Shown: positions 7,377 to 16,525 of the stretch, piece by piece
How the letters are laid out: each line of letters starts with the position of its first letter
Position numbering within the stretch: the first letter of the stretch is position 1
NCBI GenBank assembly: GCA_945902805.1
Contig: CAMDMZ010000041.1
Coordinates: forward strand, 1 to 39,213
DNA: 39,213 bases
Reading direction: 5' to 3'
Origin: Propionivibrio dicarboxylicus
GTDB lineage: Bacteria > Pseudomonadota > Gammaproteobacteria > Burkholderiales > Rhodocyclaceae
The notes under the pieces: generated by a model
The model's database searches: none
The model's input: only the letters and a program-made list of their open reading frames with translations
What the model was told of the DNA's origin: nothing
Position numbers and translations under genes: made by a program

Positions 7377-9671
7377 TTATCCGCCCAATTTTAGTGCTCG
7401 TCGCGATGCCGCAGCCCGTGCATTAAATTTTGTGCGATCTGCTTCGCTGACCTCACCTCCACGTAGCCTAAGCGCACCTTCATACACTTCAATGAGATCT
7501 GGACCTAGTTGATATTGAAGCTGTAAATCTCTATTTAGCGCAGGTTCAAGGGCTCGCAAAATTTCAAGCGCCTCGGCTGGCTTTAGACGACACGACAATA
7601 GAGCTCGCAGCGATTGGTAATCATTCTGTCGTAGTGAAATCTCAACTATTCGAGAAAATGACGGAATCGGAACGTCTGTTCCCTTTGCGATAGTGCGGAG
7701 AAGGTATGTCGCGCCGATCTGTCTTTCTTCTCTTGCGTCTGCTTCTATTAAGAGGAGTCCAAGTCGCTGCTCCAATTCATTTAACAACTGCTTGTCGCTC
7801 GTATTGCGTACGGCTTCCTCCATCAGCTGTCGACCAACTGAACGTTTTCCCTTAAGAAATTCTAGTTGCCCACAAAGAAATGCTAGCCACGGTCCTTGTC
7901 CATCATTGCTAACATCTTCAGTGTGCTTAAGTAGTCGCTCTGCTTCCTCTAAATCGCCTTCGGATAATTTTCGTTTAATAGCAGTTAGCAAAAGCTCTAC
8001 TCGTCTCGCTGAACCTATACCGGCAAGCAATGGGTTGGCGTCGCCGAGTGCCTTTGCAAGACGAGCTTCTACTGTTGCTTCGATACTTCTGTCCTCTCTA
8101 AGCTTGGTCGCGAGGAAGTCTCTCGTCAATGGCAACATCCGAGGCATTTGCTCTGAGTTAGCGTTAGTTGCTAATGCAATTCCCCGATCTTTAAGTTCAT
8201 GGAGCGCTTCAACGATTTCCTGCTCTGTCGAATCAAGGGCAATTGAGAGTACTGGAAGGGTCCAGGATTCATCAAGATAGGGATAAAGGAGTCCAACTTG
8301 CCTTGCCAAAGTTGGTAGCTGGTCATACATCGTCTTAAAGCAATAGGACAGGAACTCCTTCTTTTCTGCGGGACAACCGTCAAAAATCCTCTCCGCTGCA
8401 ACTAGGGACTGACTTTTTGCTGCTATTGATGCCGCCCATTTGATGGCTAATGGTAGGAGCCCAGTTGCCTCAAGAATTCGCTTGATGGTGCTTGTATCAG
8501 TAAATTTTCGTGAAAATCCTTGACGTTGCAATTCATGTTCGAATAGATCGCGCGCCTCTGAGTCGGTCATTTCTGGGATCGACACCGAAACGGCACCTAG
8601 ACCCCGGTCAATACGACTTGTTACTATTGTCTTTACTGGGTCCGGCACCTCCCGAGATAAGAACTTCAAAATCTGTTCGTCGTGCACGTCCTCAATATTG
8701 TCTACCAATATGAGTCCAGGAAGTCCCCGCATTGCTGAGACGATGTCCGATCTTAGATCGTCAATTCCTTGATTGGGTTCGACTCCAATTACTGATGCTA
8801 TTTCCCGTAGGAATTCGGTAATGCCGGAGAAGCCTGCAATTCGGGTAGCAACATGTCCTTGCCAAACCCGACTCTTGGCAGACATTGAAATGATGAATTG
8901 GTATTCACGAGATTCATAGAGTTGCCGGGTTAGTTCGATTGCAATTGCTGATTTCCCCACACCACCTAATCCGTCAAATGAAACTATTGGGTGACGCAAA
9001 CTAAGGGCTTCTCGTACATCATCTAAGACAGACTGCCGGCCAACGAACCGGTCACAATGATGAGCAAGCAATCTGAAGTATGGTTCGTCTACGTCGAACG
9101 CGTAAGCAGATTGAAGCGATGCATCAACGTCAGCAAATAAGGCACAAAGGTCAACAGGGTCTAAGCAAGTTTTGAATTCATCGTTTACGCGCAGGTAGAA
9201 GCTGTTTTTCTTAACCTCAGTCTTTCCTTTCGCATCCTGCGGGCCATCCCGTTGAATTGCCACCGGCAAACCGATCCGCTTGGGAACGAATACAAACCAT
9301 AATGTTTTCCCACCTTTGAGGTCAATCGAGTCCTGGAAGACTGTCACCCGAGGGCCGACGTAAGGTCTGAGTTTGTCGTTTACCTGCTTTGAATCCAACA
9401 ACTGATTGGCCGATATTCCGCGAACAATAAAGTCATCGGAAATGCCATAGATAATTGCTCCGCCTTTGTTATTGTGAAACCCAAGAACTCGCTTTGCGAG
9501 CTTGGCAACATCTTCGGGACTGGAAACATCAATGGTTTCCTTATAGTCCCAATATTCGGTCTCATTTTTGTTCTTCGCTCTCATCTTGTCTCGCGTGAGA
9601 AGATGATTGATGAAATCGGGGTTCATCGCTCCTGTGCGAAGAGAGCTATTGATTGCTGCGGCTAGGCTCAT
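7377..9671 (-). CDS. Schlafen/AlbA-domain STAND NTPase with helical-repeat C-terminus (putative defence protein)
   Basis: A 764-residue, three-part protein. Residues about 38-172 form an AlbA_2/Schlafen-type domain (FHNNKGGAIIYGISD at 65-79), a family proposed to bind or cut nucleic acid. Residues about 208-420 form an NB-ARC/STAND ATPase: Walker A GLGGVGKS (234-241), Walker B LILVDN (320-325), a TSR sensor motif (351-353) and a GLLPL motif (404-408). The remainder is alpha-helical and TPR-like, the usual sensor region. Effector-ATPase-sensor is the layout of bacterial STAND anti-phage proteins (Avs/NLR-like), so an immune role is inferred, not shown. An AAGGG sequence precedes the ATG at 9671. 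The PLD-like gene lies 161 bases upstream in the same direction. Codon use is more A+T-rich than in the secretion genes nearby, which fits horizontal transfer. Confidence 0.82.
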   Translation of the reverse strand: MSLAAAINSSLRTGAMNPDFINHLLTRDKMRAKNKNETEYWDYKETIDVSSPEDVAKLAKRVLGFHNNKGGAIIYGISDDFIVRGISANQLLDSKQVNDKLRPYVGPRVTVFQDSIDLKGGKTLWFVFVPKRIGLPVAIQRDGPQDAKGKTEVKKNSFYLRVNDEFKTCLDPVDLCALFADVDASLQSAYAFDVDEPYFRLLAHHCDRFVGRQSVLDDVREALSLRHPIVSFDGLGGVGKSAIAIELTRQLYESREYQFIISMSAKSRVWQGHVATRIAGFSGITEFLREIASVIGVEPNQGIDDLRSDIVSAMRGLPGLILVDNIEDVHDEQILKFLSREVPDPVKTIVTSRIDRGLGAVSVSIPEMTDSEARDLFEHELQRQGFSRKFTDTSTIKRILEATGLLPLAIKWAASIAAKSQSLVAAERIFDGCPAEKKEFLSYCFKTMYDQLPTLARQVGLLYPYLDESWTLPVLSIALDSTEQEIVEALHELKDRGIALATNANSEQMPRMLPLTRDFLATKLREDRSIEATVEARLAKALGDANPLLAGIGSARRVELLLTAIKRKLSEGDLEEAERLLKHTEDVSNDGQGPWLAFLCGQLEFLKGKRSVGRQLMEEAVRNTSDKQLLNELEQRLGLLLIEADAREERQIGATYLLRTIAKGTDVPIPSFSRIVEISLRQNDYQSLRALLSCRLKPAEALEILRALEPALNRDLQLQYQLGPDLIEVYEGALRLRGGEVSEADRTKFNARAAASRRALKLGG

Positions 9672-9832
9672 GGCAATATTTCCCTTATTCGGACTTGACC
9701 CATTCGCCGAAAGTTCTGGTTATTGTGATCACTGCATTCATGTACTGGTACAACTAAGAAAGCAGATGAACTGGGTATTGAATACTTTGTTGCATATAAG
9801 AGTTTCCATCACTAGCCAAGTGGTAAGAGCAG

Positions 9833-10534
9833 TTAGGCGGACTTTGATCGCGTCGTTCGTTCTCGAAGCAGGCCGATCTCTCGAATAAAACTCCGCCTGT
9901 CCTCGTCCGGAAGCTCAAGGATAAAAGCGCACTTATTTCCCAACCCGTTGAAAGATGCCCCAACAACAAATGCGCGTGTTGAGTCGACGATCCATACTCG
10001 GTCGTGTAACTCATCAGTTTTGCGACAGGTCAATTTAATCCCACGATCCTGACATAGTTTGGTAAAGCCTGTTGCAACGTCAGCATCTCGTTTTCTTGGT
10101 TTGACATATAACTCGATAGCCTTAACAGTCTTCGGGATGACTGTTTCAATTCCGGCTAAGTACTCTACTTTTGCACTCTTGCTGTTAGATAGCAAGAAAT
10201 ATGGATCACAGATAACAAGGTGCTTGGCTCCAGACAAATCGTTTCGCATGTTATCGATTGCTTCTGTTCGTGCTCCCTTTCCAACTCCAGTCATCAGCTG
10301 CAGGGTGTTGTTGCCGCCTTCACTCGGCATCCGACATGAAAGAGCGGGACGCTCCAAGAGAGTATTAATTTTTTGGTCCAATCGGCGAAGATCGTATTCA
10401 ACCCTTTCGTTACAGATTGAGTAGCGAGACCATTCTCTGAGGATCCTCCGTTGGGCCTCGAGATCGCCATCGCTGCGCTCAAGTACGGTGAGTTGCTCTT
10501 TCAGGTACTGGATCAGAAGTTCTTTGCGTGACAT
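9833..10534 (-). CDS. PLD-like fold protein, upstream partner of the STAND NTPase
   Basis: A 233-residue protein with no clear name. Residues about 1-80 are helical and charged. The C-terminal half carries VICDPYF and then ELHDRVWIVD...VVGASFNGLGNK, a pattern seen in phospholipase-D-like/MIT_C-like domains with a single degenerate HxK-type motif (here HDR). Such domains occur in defence and DNA-processing proteins, but catalysis cannot be claimed from half a motif. I start at the ATG at 10534; an in-frame TTG at 10558 is possible, and neither has a good ribosome binding site. The same-strand position just upstream of the Schlafen-STAND gene suggests they act together. Confidence 0.6.
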   Translation of the reverse strand: MSRKELLIQYLKEQLTVLERSDGDLEAQRRILREWSRYSICNERVEYDLRRLDQKINTLLERPALSCRMPSEGGNNTLQLMTGVGKGARTEAIDNMRNDLSGAKHLVICDPYFLLSNSKSAKVEYLAGIETVIPKTVKAIELYVKPRKRDADVATGFTKLCQDRGIKLTCRKTDELHDRVWIVDSTRAFVVGASFNGLGNKCAFILELPDEDRRSFIREIGLLRERTTRSKSA

Positions 10535-10599
10535 AGGCTGTATATGTAATCGACTCAACTTAAAATTGAGCGGTCTTCGCAGTTTAGTTCGTGACCGGG

Positions 10600-11391
10600 C
10601 TATCTCGCTGTCACGCAGTTAATTTTCGCCATGAATTGGGGCGTGACTGTCGTAGCGGGATCGCGGAACTTTGTTTTGACAACGGCTAGCGCCTCAACGA
10701 TCTTCTGAATGGATCCCTCTGACAAGTCGGTCGTGAAGGGAACGGAAAGCGTTATGTCGCTTGCGTCCATTCCGATAATGTCAGCGCTGATCGTTCCGGT
10801 AGTACGTCCGGCCTTTGCGCTGGCGGCAATTGCGAAAAGACTTCCTCCCAGACTACCCTCAGACGTCTCCAATTCAATTAGTAGTCGCATGCCTGCACCG
10901 ACTCTTCCATAGGCTAATGTTTGACCACCGTTGTCGAAAATCTCCTCGGATCGATACTTCATAAAGTCTATGGTGATATGTTCTTTGTGCATACTGGCGC
11001 CAAAGAGGCCACCAGCGTTTCCTGAGGCATTATCTATTCGCGTTGTGACTTGCGTCGCGATGTTCGGCAATAGCTTGTTTATGGCATCCGCTGTGTTTGG
11101 CCACGCCAAGGTGGTTTTTACCGGCTTCGCCTTTGTCATGTCGATGACCGTGTAATTAGGGGCAGAAAAAGCCGGCCAAGGAACATACTCGAGTTTCCCG
11201 TCGCAAGCCATGGGTGACTGCCCCCACGATTTTGCGTCCGTTCCGTCCATCACTGTCTGCGGACGGACATCAAGCGAATTTACCGGGATTGAGGAAGAAA
11301 CATTCCCTGGCCCAGATTCTTGAGCCAAGGCGCATCCCGCATACAAAGAAAAGGTGACTTGCGCACAGAATGCGATGGTTGATGATCTCAT
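10600..11391 (-). CDS. Secreted/periplasmic protein of unknown function
   Basis: A 263-residue protein with a clear signal peptide: a basic start, a hydrophobic stretch and a cleavage site after CALA at about residue 23. The mature part has no domain I recognise; it is rich in beta-prone segments and contains few cysteines. A ribosome binding site (AGGAG) lies 8 bases before the ATG. It ends 66 bases upstream of the PLD-like gene in the same direction, but an export signal makes a link to that cytoplasmic pair doubtful. Confidence 0.7.
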   Translation of the reverse strand: MRSSTIAFCAQVTFSLYAGCALAQESGPGNVSSSIPVNSLDVRPQTVMDGTDAKSWGQSPMACDGKLEYVPWPAFSAPNYTVIDMTKAKPVKTTLAWPNTADAINKLLPNIATQVTTRIDNASGNAGGLFGASMHKEHITIDFMKYRSEEIFDNGGQTLAYGRVGAGMRLLIELETSEGSLGGSLFAIAASAKAGRTTGTISADIIGMDASDITLSVPFTTDLSEGSIQKIVEALAVVKTKFRDPATTVTPQFMAKINCVTAR

Positions 11392-11557
11392 GAGGCTACT
11401 CCTGTGTGGTAATCAACAACTGAGCTATTAATAGCCCGTATCCGCTCAACCCACCCACTTCGACATACTTTTGAGTAAGCGATCATACCTATCGACAGAT
11501 GGTGAAGACTTGCCTCGGGTGATTCCGGAAAGACGACAGCTTTGTTTGCGATGCCCT

Positions 11558-12034
11558 CTACGGTATCAATCGGTGGTCGTAATCCCATCGGCGAATCTTG
11601 GTAGCTGTGATCCCCGACGCATCTGGGTGGCTGGGGTTGATGAGGAGGTTCCCTTCCTCGGGAACAATAATCGACGGGACCTCCATGATGCAACTTGCCC
11701 CGCCCTTTACCCAGTGGTCTCCCACATCAAGGCTAACCTTACCAGTCGGAATCGCATCCCATCCTATTGGGGCAGTATTGTTTGTTAGCTGCTGTCGCTT
11801 TGCCCAGATGTTGTCCGGAATATCGATTCTTACCAAGTAACGGTTAAGCGGCAGTCTTCCTGCCCCTAAATGCACAATGGTTTCGAGGCAGGTGAGCGCC
11901 CGGCTCGTTGCTGCATAGATTACCGCCACACCCGCTCTATTCCAGCGCCCCCCAGTGATCTTGGCCCCCGTTCCGCTAAGATCGTCTGCGGTGTAATCGG
12001 GTGTCTCCGTGCCAATGCGCCACGCAACGATCAT
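11558..12034 (-). CDS. RES-domain toxin (NAD+ phosphorylase-type) of a type II toxin-antitoxin pair
   Basis: A 158-residue RES-domain protein. It has the conserved Arg in GGRWNR (residues 28-33), Tyr in VIYAA (Y40), Glu in CLETIVHL (E51), and a Ser in the VPSIIVPEE...NLLINPSHP segment that is the family hallmark. Characterised relatives stop growth by degrading NAD+. The start ATG overlaps the antitoxin stop by 4 bases (ATGA), the usual antitoxin-first arrangement. Length is normal and no defects are seen. Confidence 0.9.
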   Translation of the reverse strand: MIVAWRIGTETPDYTADDLSGTGAKITGGRWNRAGVAVIYAATSRALTCLETIVHLGAGRLPLNRYLVRIDIPDNIWAKRQQLTNNTAPIGWDAIPTGKVSLDVGDHWVKGGASCIMEVPSIIVPEEGNLLINPSHPDASGITATKIRRWDYDHRLIP

Positions 12035-12666
12035 GCGTAGGCACCTGACTGCATTTGTGCAAGCACTGCTGACACAAGCGTTTGTCCCTCGATAGTATCC
12101 ATAAACTCCGCTGGCTTGGCGTGATTAAGGGCGGGGTTCGGTTCCTCGAGCCATTCCGCGACCCAGTGTGCCGCATTGAAGTCTTCTTGACTACCTGATT
12201 CGGCGACCATCACCTCCACTTGACCGATCAGTTTCTGTAGCCCAATGACTCGCTCTGAATAGTCGATGGGTAGCGGTTCATCGCTCTTAATACGCCGGTT
12301 GACAGTGGCGCGAATGAATCTAAGTAGATGGTAGAACTTCTCTTTGGTGATGCCCATTTCATCGCTGATAACAACGACATCATGGGCTGGTACGCCTTTA
12401 CGGATCAGGCTGATTCGCTCGTTCTGTGTTGCCTGAAACAGGCATGCATACTGACTGGGTGCTGATGGTGTAATCGCCTTCCTGCTGAGCGTGATTTTCC
12501 GTGACGCCACGGGTGGTGTAAAAGGCATTTGCGTCAGCGTCTCCTTTAGTATCTGCTGCGAGAACGTGCTTGGAGTGCCCTTTGCTTTCGGTCTCCCTCC
12601 GCCGCTAATTTGTCCTCCACGGCTTTTGGTAATGCGGAAGGGTTTGGTGGTGCTTGCGGTTGTCAT
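12031..12666 (-). CDS. Xre/MbcA/ParS-type antitoxin (DUF2384-like C-terminus)
   Basis: A 211-residue antitoxin partner of the RES toxin. The C-terminal part (ending ...FMDTIEGQTLVSAVLAQMQSG, preceded by NAAHWVAEWLEEPNPAL) matches the toxin-binding DUF2384 region. The middle segment (ISDEMGITKEKFYHLL) looks like the Xre-type helix-turn-helix. The first 60 residues are basic and Gly/Ser-rich (SRGGQISGGGRPKAKG), longer than in many relatives. The ATG at 12666 is chosen because AAAGGAGA lies five bases before it. Such antitoxins normally repress their own operon. Confidence 0.8.
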   Translation of the reverse strand: MTTASTTKPFRITKSRGGQISGGGRPKAKGTPSTFSQQILKETLTQMPFTPPVASRKITLSRKAITPSAPSQYACLFQATQNERISLIRKGVPAHDVVVISDEMGITKEKFYHLLRFIRATVNRRIKSDEPLPIDYSERVIGLQKLIGQVEVMVAESGSQEDFNAAHWVAEWLEEPNPALNHAKPAEFMDTIEGQTLVSAVLAQMQSGAYA

Positions 12667-12877
12667 GTATCTCCTTTGCACTGTTTGATGGGCTCATTTG
12701 CGCAATATACGCTCAACTCAGTCCATCGCTGATCGTGTACTGGTTGTCGATCTAGCCGCTGTCGTTGCGATATAACACGCCATGGGGTGATCTATAAGAC
12801 TCGTTGCTCTCCCGAGGTAATAATTTCGTGCTTCCACAAGGGAACATCTCGCTCGACCGTGTCCCTGTTTTGGCGTC

Positions 12878-14311
12878 TCAACGCTCCCTTAAGCTCTCAT
12901 CCTTGTACTGCAGCAGTGGTGCCAGGAAATACTCGATCACTCGGCGCTGGGCCGTTTTGGCTTCCACCGTGACGGCCATTCCCGGAGACAAGCTGACCGT
13001 CTTATTCTCCAGGCGGATCGTTGATCGCTCCAGACTCACCCGTGCCGGGAACACCAGTCCCCGTTTCTCGTCGTTGACAGCATCACTGGAAACATGGGTG
13101 ATGGTGGCGGCGATCGTGCCGTATTTGGTAAATGGAAACGTTTCAACTTTCACCACCGCGTCCTGACCCGGATTGACGAAACCGATATCCTTGTTTTCGA
13201 TATACGCCTCGACTTCAATCGGATTGTCACGCGGCACGATCATCATCAGCGGTTGTGCCGGCGTTACCACGCCACCCACGGTATGTACCGCTAATTGCTG
13301 CACGGTACCATCCACCGGAGCGGTGAGGGTCATCAGTTTGCCCCGTGAATCCGCTTTAATCAGTTCCTGCCCAAACGTACTGGATTTCTGTTCCGCCTCA
13401 TTCAAACTGTCCAGTGCCAGGCGCCGGGTTTCGGCGATGAGGGCGGTGCGCTGATTGCGGCCTTCCAATATCCCGGCCGCGAGTTCCTTCAAACGACTGC
13501 GTTGTCGGGCCAGATCGCCTTCCTGCTCGATACGGACCTGCTCGCGTTCGAGGTAACCATGGCGCGAGATAAAGTTCTTCTCGACCAAACCTTTCAAATC
13601 CTGGGCCCGTTGCCGCGCAATCGGTGACGTCTGCTCGAGTGTCTTCACCATTTCCTCGGTGGATGCCAGCTCTGCCTCGCGCTTGGCGATATCCGCATCA
13701 ATGCGAGCCAGCTTGGCCTGGTACTCGGCATACACCCCCTCCAGATTGCGCTGATCCTGCTGCAAACGACGAGCATCGATTGTTGGAATCTGCCCAAGGA
13801 CGGGTGTCCGCCGAGTATCGACCGCCGCCAGCATCGCCTTCGCCCGGGCCCCCTGTAGTTGCGCACTCACCAGATCATGACCCACTCGGGCACTATCAGC
13901 GACGGCATTCGTTGCATCCAGCTCAATCAGGACATCCCCGGCACGTACCTGCTGGCCATCGCTTACCAGAATCGCCTTCACTGTGGCGGTCTCGAATGGC
14001 TGAATCATCTTGGTACGATCATTGGGCACAATCTTGCCATGGGCAATCGCCACCACATCCATATAGCCAAACACCGCCCAAAGCACCGCAATCACCGCAA
14101 AACCCATAATCAAGGCAATGACGACCCGGGGCGCGGGCGATACCGGCGTTTCCTGGAGTTCCAAGGCGGCCGGGAGAAACTGGGCCTCATGCGTCAAACG
14201 AGGACGCGTATCCATCGACTTCCGCTCCGACCAGGCAAAGCGGAATGCCGCACCATACCTTTTTAGCAGATCAGTTAGCGCCTGGAGGCGCAAGGAGCTT
14301 GCGTGACTCAT
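12878..14311 (-). CDS. Type I secretion membrane fusion protein, HlyD family
   Basis: A 477-residue periplasmic adaptor that links the inner-membrane ABC exporter to a TolC-like outer membrane channel. It has a cytoplasmic N-terminal tail of about 60 residues, one membrane helix (about 62-82), a lipoyl-type half motif (GKIVPND...VSDGQQVRAGDVLIELD), a long coiled-coil hairpin (about 160-310) and the second half motif with a beta-barrel region (LTAPVDGTVQQLAVHTVGGVV). It begins 5 bases after the exporter gene, so the two are surely co-transcribed. No tolC-like gene is in the window. Confidence 0.93.
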   Translation of the reverse strand: MSHASSLRLQALTDLLKRYGAAFRFAWSERKSMDTRPRLTHEAQFLPAALELQETPVSPAPRVVIALIMGFAVIAVLWAVFGYMDVVAIAHGKIVPNDRTKMIQPFETATVKAILVSDGQQVRAGDVLIELDATNAVADSARVGHDLVSAQLQGARAKAMLAAVDTRRTPVLGQIPTIDARRLQQDQRNLEGVYAEYQAKLARIDADIAKREAELASTEEMVKTLEQTSPIARQRAQDLKGLVEKNFISRHGYLEREQVRIEQEGDLARQRSRLKELAAGILEGRNQRTALIAETRRLALDSLNEAEQKSSTFGQELIKADSRGKLMTLTAPVDGTVQQLAVHTVGGVVTPAQPLMMIVPRDNPIEVEAYIENKDIGFVNPGQDAVVKVETFPFTKYGTIAATITHVSSDAVNDEKRGLVFPARVSLERSTIRLENKTVSLSPGMAVTVEAKTAQRRVIEYFLAPLLQYKDESLRER

Positions 14312-14316
14312 CGACC

Positions 14317-16491
14317 TTACCCCTGTTGCATCCGATGCAGGCGGGAGTAATGGCCCGCTCCATGGCTCAGCAACTCACTGTGACTGCCCTGTTCGACGAT
14401 TTGTCCTCGATCGATAACAACGATGCGATGGGCGTCGCGCACGGCAGAAAGCCGATGGGCAATGATGATTACCGTCCTTCCGGCGCAGATCGCCTTCATA
14501 TTGTTCTGGATGACGCGCTCCGACTCATAGTCCAGCGCACTCGTCGCCTCGTCGAAGATCAAAATGCGCGGATTGCCAATCAGGGCGCGGGCGATGGCAA
14601 TGCGTTGGCGTTGCCCCCCGGAAAGCGTAGCGCCATGTTCGCCGACTTTGGTGTCGTAGCCTTCGGGAAGATCCAGGATGAACTCATGGGCGCCGGCAAG
14701 GCGCGCGGCGCCAATCACGGCTTCCATAGGGATACCGGGATCGGCTAGGGCAATATTCTCGCGGATGCTGCGGTTGAACAACATGTTCTCCTGCAGCACC
14801 ACCCCGATTTGACGCCGCAGGCTGGCACTATCGACCATGGCCAAGTCGATCCCATCCACCAGTATCCGCCCCTGTTCCGGGACATAGAGTCGCTGCACCA
14901 GTTTGGCCAAGGTGCTCTTCCCGGAACCGGATCGCCCGACGATCCCAATCACCTGTCCGGGCTCTATCGTCAACTGGATGCTACGGATGACTTCCGGTCC
15001 ATCCGGACGATACCGGAAGACGACCTGATCGAATTCGATACGTCCCGTAATAGGCGGCAGGGCGTTGCGGTTGCCGTGAGCTGTTTCGGTACGGGCGTTG
15101 AGGATATCGCCCAAACGCTGTACCGAAATTCCCGTCTGCTGAAAGTCTGTCCATAACTGCGCCAGGCGCATCACGGGCGTCGCGACGCGTCCAGCCAGCA
15201 TGTTGAAGGCAATCAGTTGGCCAACCGTTAATTCGCCGCCAATCACCAGGCGAGCCCCCAGCCACATGGTGGCTACAGTGACCAGCTTGCCAATCAGTGA
15301 CACCCCTTCATGAGCTAGAGTACCCAGGGCTGTCGTTTTGAAGCCGGCCGCGACATAGGCGGCTTGCTGGTTGTCCCATTGACGGGTCATCTGCGGCTCT
15401 ACGGCCATCGCCTTCAGTGTGTCGATGCCGTTGATGGTTTCAACCAGGAATGCCTGATTCTCGGCCCCGCGATTGAATTTCTCATGCAGGCGTGCGCGCA
15501 GCAATGGGGTAAGCAGGAATGAAAGCAGTCCATAGCAGGGCAGCGAGAGCACCACGATCAGCGTCAGCCAACCGCTATACCAAAGCATCACCGCTATAAA
15601 CACGACCGAAAACATCACATCCAACACCAGCGTGATGGCGTTGCCGGTCAGGAATTGGCGGATGTTCTCCAACTCACGCACCCTAGCCACGGTATCCCCC
15701 ACCCGCCGCGCCTGAAAGTAGGCCAGAGGCAAGCCGAGCAGATGGCGGAACAGGCGCGCACCCAATTCCACATCGATTCGGCTGGTGGTATGGGCAAAGA
15801 TGTAACTGCGCAGCCCGGAAAGCAGGACTTCGAAGAGGATGACCACCAACAGGCCAAACGCCACCACGTCGAGTGTGGTGAAGCCACGATGCACCAAGAC
15901 CTTGTCCATCACCACCTGGAAGAACAAGGGGGTGACCAGGGCAAATAGCTGCAAGACAAACGAGGCCGCAAAGACTTCGCCAAGCAAACGGCGATATTTG
16001 ACGACAGCGGGAATGAACCAGGTGAAATCAAAACGCGCCATCTCTCCCGCAAGGGACGCGCGTGACGTAAAGAGAATCAGCTCTCCGCTCCACTTTGCAC
16101 AAAACTCCTCGCGGGTTTGAATCTGAGGGCGTTCAGCACCCGGATCCTGAATGAGTACCTGGTCGCCATCCCGGCGCGCGAGGATGACGTAGCGCCCATC
16201 CACGTGACGAATCAGGGCAGGAAGCGGGGTATGTTCAAGTCGGTCCCATTCGGTGTGTACCGCCCGGGCCTTGAGCCCCAGCTGTTTGGCGGCGAGGAGG
16301 ATTTGGGGTGTACCGAAGTTCCGCCCGGATTCGCTGAAGTCGTGGGCGAGTTGATCCGGATCGGCCGCCACCCCATGAAAACGGGCGAGCATGACGAGGC
16401 CGATCAAGCCACTGTCGGGCTTCGGTGGGAGTCCCGATACGATATCGGGACTCGCGGCATCGGCGATGAGGGTCAGGGTCGATTCAGTCAT
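14317..16491 (-). CDS. Type I secretion ABC transporter, HlyB-like with C39-like domain
   Basis: A 724-residue exporter. Residues about 20-145 are a C39-like domain: the position of the catalytic cysteine reads D26-S27-G, so it is a non-cleaving docking domain, as expected for RTX substrates with C-terminal signals. Six membrane helices follow (about 160-440). The ATPase domain has Walker A GRSGSGKS (519-526), signature LSGGQ (623-627), Walker B ILIFDEAT with D647/E648, and H679. It lies 34 bases after the RTX-PLA2 gene, with a strong hairpin between them. It probably exports both RTX proteins of this island, since their C-termini are nearly identical. Confidence 0.95.
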   Translation of the reverse strand: MTESTLTLIADAASPDIVSGLPPKPDSGLIGLVMLARFHGVAADPDQLAHDFSESGRNFGTPQILLAAKQLGLKARAVHTEWDRLEHTPLPALIRHVDGRYVILARRDGDQVLIQDPGAERPQIQTREEFCAKWSGELILFTSRASLAGEMARFDFTWFIPAVVKYRRLLGEVFAASFVLQLFALVTPLFFQVVMDKVLVHRGFTTLDVVAFGLLVVILFEVLLSGLRSYIFAHTTSRIDVELGARLFRHLLGLPLAYFQARRVGDTVARVRELENIRQFLTGNAITLVLDVMFSVVFIAVMLWYSGWLTLIVVLSLPCYGLLSFLLTPLLRARLHEKFNRGAENQAFLVETINGIDTLKAMAVEPQMTRQWDNQQAAYVAAGFKTTALGTLAHEGVSLIGKLVTVATMWLGARLVIGGELTVGQLIAFNMLAGRVATPVMRLAQLWTDFQQTGISVQRLGDILNARTETAHGNRNALPPITGRIEFDQVVFRYRPDGPEVIRSIQLTIEPGQVIGIVGRSGSGKSTLAKLVQRLYVPEQGRILVDGIDLAMVDSASLRRQIGVVLQENMLFNRSIRENIALADPGIPMEAVIGAARLAGAHEFILDLPEGYDTKVGEHGATLSGGQRQRIAIARALIGNPRILIFDEATSALDYESERVIQNNMKAICAGRTVIIIAHRLSAVRDAHRIVVIDRGQIVEQGSHSELLSHGAGHYSRLHRMQQG

Positions 16492-16498
16492 GGTGACT

Positions 16499-16518
16499 CC
16501 CCCACCCGCAGGTGGGGG
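16499..16518 (-). promoter_or_regulatory. Intercistronic hairpin between RTX gene and hlyB-like gene
   Basis: A perfect 8-base-pair stem (CCCCCACC / GGTGGGGG) with a 4-base loop sits between the RTX stop and the exporter ATG. It lacks a T-run, so it is more likely an attenuating or RNA-stabilising hairpin that sets the substrate-to-exporter ratio than a full terminator. A related but imperfect hairpin occurs after the other RTX gene (about 21768-21787). Confidence 0.6.
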
Positions 16519-16525
16519 GCGGTGA

